Positions 15,384 through 20,533 of a stretch of 20,533 bases of DNA are shown piece after piece. Numbering within the stretch: position 1 is the first letter of the stretch; every line of letters starts with the position of its first letter. A model generated the notes under the pieces. The model was given only the letters and a program-made list of their open reading frames with translations, was not told where the DNA came from and searched no databases. The DNA comes from Treponema sp. (lineage in GTDB: Bacteria > Spirochaetota > Spirochaetia > Treponematales > Breznakiellaceae), in contig JAISPH010000010.1 in the NCBI GenBank assembly GCA_031275035.1, positions 1 through 20,533 of the forward strand. The letters run 5' to 3'. The position numbers and the translations under genes are program-made.

Positions 15384-17525
15384 ATGGAAAACGCCGAAGG
15401 GACAGTTCCCTATCTGAACCGGGATCTTTCCTGGCTGGATTTTAACGGCCGGGTACTGGAGGAAGGGCTCCGGCTCGATCTGCCCCCCCTGGACCGGTTC
15501 AGGTTTCTCTCCATCGTTTCCTCTAATCTGGATGAATTCTTTATGGTCCGGGTGGCGGCGCTGAAGCGCTTTACCGGCGGAGCTTCCGGCTCCCGGGGCT
15601 CCGTCCTTCTCTCCGCCCGGGGAGATCCCTCCGGCCTGAGCCCGGAGCGGCAGCTTGCCCTGATATCCGAAAAGGTCCGGTCCATTATCAGCCGCCAGTA
15701 CCGCTGCCTGAAGGAAGAGGTCTTTCCCGCCCTGGCCCAGGGGGGGCTGGCGCTGATCCGGCCCGAATCGTATACGATTTCCCAGATGGATTACCTTGAA
15801 TCCCTCTTTATGGCGGAGATATATCCGGTCCTTACCCCCCTGCGTATAGAACAGGAGGAGGGGGAGCTTCCCGTGGAGAGTCTCTCTATCCATGCGGCCT
15901 TTCTCCTTTCCAAAGAAGGGGGGGACGAGGGGGGTATTTCCATCATTCAGATCCCCAAGGTTCTGGACCGGATCATCCGGCTGCCTCCGGGGGAGGATGG
16001 CGCCGCCCCCTGGTCCCTGCTGGAAGATACGGTGCTTACCTGGGGGCCCTATCTCTTTCCCGGATTCCGGGTCAAGGAGAGCATGCTCTTCAGGATTAAC
16101 CGGGACGCGGATTTTTCCGTGGATGAACAGCGGGATGAGGATTTTATCGAAGCCATGGAGGAGGTCATCGCCGGGCGGGAACATTCCCGGGCGGTGCGGA
16201 TGGTCTATTCCGCGGACAGCGGCGTTCTCAAGGACGAGCTGGCCCGAAGGCTTGGCCTTGGGGCGGAGGATCTCTACGAGGCCGACGGCCCCCTGGATCT
16301 GCGGACCCTGGCGGATCTGGCGGATATCCGGGGTTTTGATCAGCTTAAATCAAAGCCCCGGAAGATATACCGGAGCCCCGCCTTTACCGAGGAAGAATCC
16401 CTCTGGGACCGGATACGCCGGGGGGACGTGATGCTGGAGCTTCCCTACGAATCCTTCGATCCGGTGATCCGCTTCTTCCAGGACGCCGCTTCGGATCCCG
16501 GCGTCATCGCCGTTAAAACCGCCCTCTACCGGACCAGCGGCGATTCCCCCGTGGTCAAGGCCCTGGAACAGGCGGCGCTGAACGGAAAGCATGTTACCGC
16601 GGTGGTGGAGCTCAAGGCCCGTTTTGACGAGGAGCGGAACATTATCTGGGCGAACCGGCTTGAGCGGGCGGGGGTCATTGTGGTGTACGGCATTGCCAAG
16701 CTTAAGATCCACGGAAAGATCAGCCTGGTTATCCGCCGGGAGGAGGAGGGGCTCAGGCAGTACGTTCATCTTTCCACAGGGAACTATAACGACAAAACCG
16801 CCAAGCTCTACGGGGATTTTTCCCTGTTTACCGCCCGAAAGGACATAGCCCTGGACGCCAGCGTCTTTTTCAACATGGTTACCGGCTATTCGGCAATCCA
16901 GTCCATGCGCCGCCTGATAATCGCCCCCACCGTGCTGAAACGCCGCCTAATTGAACTGATAGACCGGGAAGCCCGCCGTTCAAGCCAGGCCTATCCCGGC
17001 AGGATCATGGCCAAGATGAACGCCCTGGCGGATACGGATGTCATCGACGCCCTCTACCGGGCAAGCCGGGCGGGGGTGAACGTACTCCTCAATATCCGGG
17101 GCGTCTGTATGCTGAAACCGGGCGTTCCGGGGCTTTCCGAAAATATCCGGGTGGTCAGCATCCTGGGACATTTTCTGGAGCACGGCAGGATCTTCTCTTT
17201 TAACAACGGCGGGGCGGAGGAATTCTACCTTTCCAGCGCCGACTGGATGCCCCGGAACCTGGAGCGGCGGGTGGAGCTGATGTTCCCGGCTCTTCAGGAG
17301 GATATCAGGGAGCGGCTTAGGGATGCGCTGGAGGCCTGTTTCCGGGATAACCGGCAGTCCTGGGAGCTTGATCCCGAAGGCCGCTGGACCAGGATACAGC
17401 CGGAAACGATGCCGGAATCGTTCAGTATGCAGGATTACCTGCTTTCCAAAGCCGCCGAAGCCGCCGGGTCCGCCTGGACGGTCAAACAGGAATTTGTGGT
17501 ACGCCGGTCTCCGGCGAATGAATAG
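15384..17525 (+). CDS. ppk1: Polyphosphate kinase 1
   Basis: The 713-residue enzyme reversibly transfers the ATP gamma-phosphate onto polyphosphate. The N-terminal domain begins YLNRDLSWLDFNGRVLEE and SNLDEFFMVRVAALKR. Two PLD-like catalytic domains follow, with the autophosphorylated His in YVHLSTGNYN (H462) and the second conserved His in FLEHGRIFSFNNGG (H600). IAVKTALYRTSGDSPVV, LKARFDEERNI and YLSSADWMPRNLERRVE are also typical. Length is normal. ATG 15384 has GGAAGGA just upstream, after the ppx stop, so ppx and ppk1 form an operon that makes and degrades polyphosphate. Two G7 tracts (15740-15746 and 15918-15924) are in frame. Confidence 0.96.
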   Translation: MENAEGTVPYLNRDLSWLDFNGRVLEEGLRLDLPPLDRFRFLSIVSSNLDEFFMVRVAALKRFTGGASGSRGSVLLSARGDPSGLSPERQLALISEKVRSIISRQYRCLKEEVFPALAQGGLALIRPESYTISQMDYLESLFMAEIYPVLTPLRIEQEEGELPVESLSIHAAFLLSKEGGDEGGISIIQIPKVLDRIIRLPPGEDGAAPWSLLEDTVLTWGPYLFPGFRVKESMLFRINRDADFSVDEQRDEDFIEAMEEVIAGREHSRAVRMVYSADSGVLKDELARRLGLGAEDLYEADGPLDLRTLADLADIRGFDQLKSKPRKIYRSPAFTEEESLWDRIRRGDVMLELPYESFDPVIRFFQDAASDPGVIAVKTALYRTSGDSPVVKALEQAALNGKHVTAVVELKARFDEERNIIWANRLERAGVIVVYGIAKLKIHGKISLVIRREEEGLRQYVHLSTGNYNDKTAKLYGDFSLFTARKDIALDASVFFNMVTGYSAIQSMRRLIIAPTVLKRRLIELIDREARRSSQAYPGRIMAKMNALADTDVIDALYRASRAGVNVLLNIRGVCMLKPGVPGLSENIRVVSILGHFLEHGRIFSFNNGGAEEFYLSSADWMPRNLERRVELMFPALQEDIRERLRDALEACFRDNRQSWELDPEGRWTRIQPETMPESFSMQDYLLSKAAEAAGSAWTVKQEFVVRRSPANE

Positions 17526-17552
17526 GGCCTTCCGGGCCGTTTGCCGGGAGGT

Positions 17553-17744
17553 ATGAATATAGGCGCTATCGCGTCCGGCGGCATCCGCCATGGCCTTTGC
17601 CGGGCTTGTGTCCTGCGCCGCAACGGGCGGGGGGACACGTCCCGCGGATTGATCCCGGTGACGCCGGCGCCTATAACAACCGGGGCCCTCAAGATAGACC
17701 CCGGCTATGCCAATGCCGGGCGGAATCTTGAAATGGCGCGAAGG
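17553..17744 (+). pseudogene. Collapsed remnant of a TPR-repeat lipoprotein
   Basis: Three short recognisable pieces lie in three different frames. A lipoprotein signal end, MAFAGLVSCAATGGG (17590 onward, stop at 17650-17652), carries an L-V-S-C lipobox. Next, RIDPGDAGAYNNRG (17645-17686) is the start of a tetratricopeptide repeat. ALKIDPGYANAGRNLEMARRLL (17685 onward) is the end of a TPR and its capping helix. The usual middle of the repeat (NAYY..KGDYDRAIADY type) is missing between the last two. This looks like a TPR lipoprotein gene reduced by internal deletions and frameshifts to about 190 bp. No single frame gives a sensible protein. The 17526-17860 gap holds nothing else except the hairpin at 17761 and the antiporter ribosome site. 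Confidence 0.55.
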
Positions 17745-17760
17745 CTGTTGTTTTTAAGCG

Positions 17761-17791
17761 GTTGTTGGCGAACCAAAGGTTCGCCAACAAC
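17761..17791. repeat. Perfect 14-bp inverted repeat (hairpin)
   Basis: GTTGTTGGCGAACC (17761-17774), AAA, and GGTTCGCCAACAAC (17778-17791) form an uninterrupted 14-bp stem. A weaker outer pair, GTTGTT (17747-17752) with AACAAC (17803-17808), encloses it, and TTTTT runs lie on both sides. It may be a terminator after ppk1 or a dispersed palindromic repeat. The T-run is five bases beyond the stem, which is not ideal for a terminator. Confidence 0.75.
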
Positions 17792-17860
17792 TGAAGTTTT
17801 TGAACAACTCTATTGAATCAATCCGGCGCCCCCGGATCTGCGGCAATAACGAGGCGGAGC

Positions 17861-19915
17861 ATGGACATTACCGGACTGATGTCGGAACTGGTTTTACAGA
17901 TAGGAATCATCATCTTTGCAGTGCGTTTCTGCAGCCGCCTGGCAAAACGAGCCGGTCTTCCCCCGGTACTGGGGGAACTGGCCGCGGGGGTTTTCATCGG
18001 CCCCTATGCCCTGGGGGGCCTTGCCTTTCCCGGTTTCCCCCGGGGCCTCTTTCCCCTGGAAGAGGGAAGCCTGGCGGTCAGCCCCGAACTCTATGCCTTC
18101 GCCACGGTGGCGTCGATCATACTCCTCTTTGTTTCGGGGCTTGAAACCGATCTGGGCCTTTTTCTCAGATACTCCGTGGCCGGCGGAATCATCGGCCTCG
18201 GGGGGGCGCTTTTTTCTTTTTTATCCGGCGCTTTTTCGGGGGCGTTCCTGTTTCACGCCCCCCTGACCGACCCCCGGTGCCTCTTCCTGGGGATACTCTC
18301 TACCGCCACCTCGGTGGGCATCACCGCCCGGATCCTCTCGGACCATAAACGGATGGATTCTCCCGAGGGGGTAACGATCCTGGCGGCGGCGGTCTTTGAC
18401 GACGTGCTGGGGATCATCATGCTGGCGGTGGTCCTGGGCATTGTGGCGGTCATTTCCGGCCGCGGATTTTTGAGCCCTGCGGGGCTGCTCGCCATTGCGG
18501 GGAAGGCCTTTGGCATCTGGCTGGGCTTTACCGCCCTGGGCCTTATCTTTGCCAGGAGAATAGCCGGTTTCCTTAAAATGTTTAAGCACAGCTATGATTT
18601 TTCCACAGCCGCCCTGGGGCTCGCCCTGATCCTGGCGGGGATCTTCGAGAAACAGGGACTGGCCATGATCATCGGGGCCTATGTAACGGGACTGTCCCTT
18701 TCAAAGACCGACATCTCCGCGGTGATCCAAGGACGGATTCGGGGGCTCTATGAATTTTTTGTCCCCCTTTTCTTTGCGGTGATGGGGATGATGGTGAATG
18801 TACGGGAGATTGCCTCCCCCCCGGCGCTGATCTTCGGCGCGGTCTACACGGCGGCGGCCATCGGTTCCAAGGTCGCAGGCTGCGGCGGCCCCGCCCTGCT
18901 TTTGGGCTTTAACGGCCGGGGCGCCCTGCGGATCGGCGCCGGCATGATACCCCGGGGCGAGGTCGCGCTGATCATCGCCGGCATAGGTCTTGCCTCGGGG
19001 ATTCTTGACGGAGAGCTCTTCGGGGTTGTCATCCTTATGACATTGATCACGACCCTGGCGGCGCCGCCCCTCCTGAGCGCCTCCCTCAAAATTCCCGGCA
19101 GCGGCGCGAAAAAGCCGGTAAAGAACGACGATACCGCCGCGGCGGTGTGGGAATTCCGTTCCGGCGACATCGCCGGCCTCGTGGTGGGCACGCTCCTCAA
19201 AGATCTCCGGGCCGAGGGCTTCTACGTGCAGGTGATGAATATTGAGGAAGGCCTCTCCCTGGCCCGGAAGGACGATGTCTCCCTTTCCATCACCGAATCC
19301 GGAAGCGCCGTCGCCATAGAAACCTCCAGGGCGGACATGCTCTTTGTCAGGACCGCCGTTTACGAAGCCATCGTCAGCCTGAACGAGGCCATAGAAAAGC
19401 TCAAGGCCTCCTCGGACCCCAAGGCCCTGTCCAGGGAACTTCTGGAGGAGCAGGGCCGGACCGACGGGGAAATGCTTGCCCTGCTCAGCCCCGAATGTAC
19501 GGTCCTCGATCTGCGGGGAGAAACGAAGGAGGAGATCATCACCGAACTGGTGGATCTCCTGGCAGCCCGGGGAAAGCTTTCCCGCCGGGATACGGTTCTT
19601 AAGGACGTGCTTGAACGGGAAAACGCCATGAGTACCGGTATGCAGCGGGGCATCGCCCTGCCCCACGCCAAGACCGAGGGCGTCGCGGATCTGGCCGCGG
19701 CGGTGGGCGTCAAGAAGGTGGGCGTCAACTTTGATTCCCTGGACGGCGAACCCTCCCGGATCTTCATCCTCGTCGTTTCCCCCAAGCGTACCACGGGACC
19801 CCACATTCAGTTTCTGGCGGCCATAGGCGCGGTCCTGAAAGACGGCGCCGTTCTGGAGCGGGCGATCAACGCTGGCTCCCGGGAAGAGCTGGTCCGGCTG
19901 CTCCGCGGGGAGTAA
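17861..19915 (+). CDS. CPA2 cation/proton antiporter fused to a PTS EIIA domain
   Basis: The 684-residue protein has an N-terminal CPA2 antiporter with about 12 membrane segments (roughly residues 5-405). It includes LPPVLGELAAGVFIGP, VSGLETDL, STATSVGITARIL and the ion-binding pair FDDVLGI (D180-D181); a DD pair resembles NapA-type electrogenic Na+/H+ exchangers rather than KefC. A cytoplasmic linker of about 120 residues follows, with a coiled, Glu/Lys-rich stretch (VSLNEAIEKLKASS). The last ~150 residues are a type-2 (fructose/nitrogen) PTS EIIA domain. It has LERENAMSTGMQRGIALPHAKT with the phosphorylatable His at H602, followed by GVNFDSLDGEPSRIFILVVSP. I infer that phosphorylation by HPr, or nutrient state, modulates ion exchange. 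ATG 17861 with a GAGGCGGAG ribosome site is preferred over the in-frame ATG at 17813, whose product begins with a non-conserved 16-residue lead. Confidence 0.9.
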   Translation: MDITGLMSELVLQIGIIIFAVRFCSRLAKRAGLPPVLGELAAGVFIGPYALGGLAFPGFPRGLFPLEEGSLAVSPELYAFATVASIILLFVSGLETDLGLFLRYSVAGGIIGLGGALFSFLSGAFSGAFLFHAPLTDPRCLFLGILSTATSVGITARILSDHKRMDSPEGVTILAAAVFDDVLGIIMLAVVLGIVAVISGRGFLSPAGLLAIAGKAFGIWLGFTALGLIFARRIAGFLKMFKHSYDFSTAALGLALILAGIFEKQGLAMIIGAYVTGLSLSKTDISAVIQGRIRGLYEFFVPLFFAVMGMMVNVREIASPPALIFGAVYTAAAIGSKVAGCGGPALLLGFNGRGALRIGAGMIPRGEVALIIAGIGLASGILDGELFGVVILMTLITTLAAPPLLSASLKIPGSGAKKPVKNDDTAAAVWEFRSGDIAGLVVGTLLKDLRAEGFYVQVMNIEEGLSLARKDDVSLSITESGSAVAIETSRADMLFVRTAVYEAIVSLNEAIEKLKASSDPKALSRELLEEQGRTDGEMLALLSPECTVLDLRGETKEEIITELVDLLAARGKLSRRDTVLKDVLERENAMSTGMQRGIALPHAKTEGVADLAAAVGVKKVGVNFDSLDGEPSRIFILVVSPKRTTGPHIQFLAAIGAVLKDGAVLERAINAGSREELVRLLRGE

Positions 19916-19918
19916 AAA

Positions 19919-19953
19919 GCGGAGAGTCCTCCACCTTCTCTTTCTCTTTCCGC
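19919..19953. terminator. Possible terminator after the antiporter gene
   Basis: GCGGAGAG (19919-19926) can pair with CTC-TT-TCCGC (about 19944-19953) with a two-base bulge; AAA precedes and CTTT follows. It lies between two convergent reading frames. The fold is imperfect, so this is a weak call. Confidence 0.3.
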
Positions 19954-19957
19954 CTTT

Positions 19958-20283
19958 CTATGCCCGCCTTGTACGCGCGGATCCGGCGGGGGCCACACGG
20001 ACAGGCTTTTCCGCATTGTTGAACAACATGGCAGACATCCTATCATTAACGCCATGTAGAATAGAACTTTTAAGACTAGCATTAGTTTCTTCCAGGATAT
20101 ACCTGTAATAAAATTTCAGAACGCCGTCGCTGCCATCATATATATACCCGGGCACGAATACTCCATTTATAATAATAATTCTCAGGCCGAGGCTTGCCAC
20201 AATACTCTTAAACGCGGTTGCATCGGAATCGCTGTCAGAATCATCGAGAATATCTTCAACCGCCGCCGCAATTTTATTAAGAC
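19958..20283 (-). pseudogene. 3' remnant of an unrecognised gene interrupted by the IS200/IS605 element
   Basis: The minus strand encodes about 108 residues ending at TAG (19960-19958), including LGLRIIIINGVFVPGYIYDG, GVLKFYYRYILEE and LHGVNDRMSAMLFNNAEKPV. The frame runs on upstream only because it passes through the transposon left end. The genuine part stops at the IS boundary near 20283, and its 5' portion should lie beyond the element, outside the window. The segment is visibly richer in A+T than its neighbours. The family is not recognised. The hydrophobic stretch IIIINGVFVPGYIY could be a beta strand or a short membrane segment. It could alternatively be a small native gene with its start lost. 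Confidence 0.5.
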
Positions 20284-20533
20284 TTAAAAAACCACCGCCT
20301 ATGGCGGTGGTCATGTGCTGACCGGCTATGCCATAATGCCAGAAGGAGAAGAAACAATGGCAAAGTGGGAAACAGCCTCTCACGTTGTGTATCAATGCAG
20401 TTATCACTTGGTAGGGACCCCCAAATATCGGTATCGAATATTGCAAGGAGATATAAAAGAATGTGGAAAAAAAATCAGAGTAATCTGCGAATGGAGGCAC
20501 ATAGAAATACTTGAAATGACGATAATGCCCGAT
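20284..20533 (+). mobile_element. IS200/IS605-family insertion sequence, left end and tnpA start (partial)
   Basis: A subterminal hairpin ACCACCGCC (20291-20299), TAT, GGCGGTGGT (20303-20311) lies immediately after TTAAAAA, and a Y1 transposase gene follows 45 bp later. Such single-strand transposons carry hairpins near their ends instead of terminal inverted repeats and make no target duplication. The left boundary near 20284 is estimated from the hairpin position. The right end is outside the window. Confidence 0.85.
20357..20533 (+). CDS. tnpA: IS200/IS605 Y1 transposase TnpA (partial, N-terminus)
   Basis: The frame begins MAKWETASHVVYQCSYHLVGTPKYRYRIL and continues with CEWRHIEILEMTIMPD to the window end. 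This matches the N-terminus of HUH/Y1 TnpA transposases, whose usual opening is a YH(L/I)VW.TKYR motif. Here YHLVGTPKYR replaces W with G and T with P. The enzyme cuts and rejoins single-stranded element ends through a Tyr that would lie downstream, together with the HUH motif; neither is in the window. ATG 20357 has AAGGAG (20343-20348) eight nucleotides upstream. Completeness cannot be judged. Confidence 0.9.
   Translation, partial: MAKWETASHVVYQCSYHLVGTPKYRYRILQGDIKECGKKIRVICEWRHIEILEMTIMPD

Noticed and set aside
18701..19804. 367-codon minus-strand open frame opposite the antiporter gene
   Set aside because: It is an antisense shadow; the plus strand encodes conserved antiporter and EIIA motifs throughout.
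20284..20500. Minus-strand gene extending from 19958 to 20500
   Set aside because: Its upstream half translates the transposon hairpin and the antisense strand of tnpA, so only the part below about 20283 can be genuine.

Overview
The window looks like chromosomal DNA of a G+C-rich spirochaete, most plausibly a Treponema-like (termite-gut type) lineage. This is inferred from gene content rather than from a marker gene: a beta-barrel outer membrane protein ending in Phe, a decayed TPR lipoprotein with an L-V-S-C lipobox, a cation/proton antiporter fused to a PTS EIIA domain, and a long ppx next to ppk1. No rRNA or tRNA gene was seen.

Layout. Positions 1-623 (minus) hold the N-terminal part of a DEAH-box HrpA-like helicase with a near-leaderless promoter. 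Positions 624-1219 are non-coding and carry a hierarchical tandem repeat: monomers of about 37 bp grouped into 147-bp units, rich in inverted repeats. leuCD follows (1220-3046) and ends at a bidirectional terminator. Converging on it is a secreted beta-barrel protein gene (3159-4541, minus). After a 437-bp divergent intergenic region comes a four-gene ABC sugar importer closely resembling E. coli YtfQ-YtfR-YtfT-YjfF (4979-9662). The binding-protein gene is separated from the rest by a strong hairpin terminator. The ATPase gene is broken by one extra G inside its second LSGG signature. Ribulokinase araB (9911-11593) follows with its own consensus-like promoter, so the transporter probably feeds L-arabinose, perhaps as the furanose, to an arabinose pathway.

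A perfect bidirectional terminator and a compact three-way-junction palindromic element separate araB from a convergent metallophosphoesterase gene (11724-12806, minus). Divergent from that gene, a strong promoter drives a TM2-domain membrane protein and rdgB (ITP/XTP pyrophosphatase). The last 18 codons of rdgB are duplicated just after its stop. ppx and ppk1 (13840-17525) form a polyphosphate turnover pair whose promoter lies so close to the ATG that the mRNA may be leaderless. Next come a collapsed TPR-lipoprotein remnant, a perfect 14-bp hairpin, and the antiporter-EIIA fusion gene (17861-19915).

The right end is a mobile-element junction. An IS200/IS605-type element begins near 20284 with its subterminal hairpin and the start of its Y1 transposase gene. 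It interrupts an unrecognised minus-strand gene whose 3' part survives at 19958-20283.

The most unusual signals are the 147-bp higher-order repeat, the three-way-junction element, the G7 frameshift whose +1 slip would restore the canonical ABC signature, and the antiporter-EIIA fusion. No complete new multi-gene system could be demonstrated.
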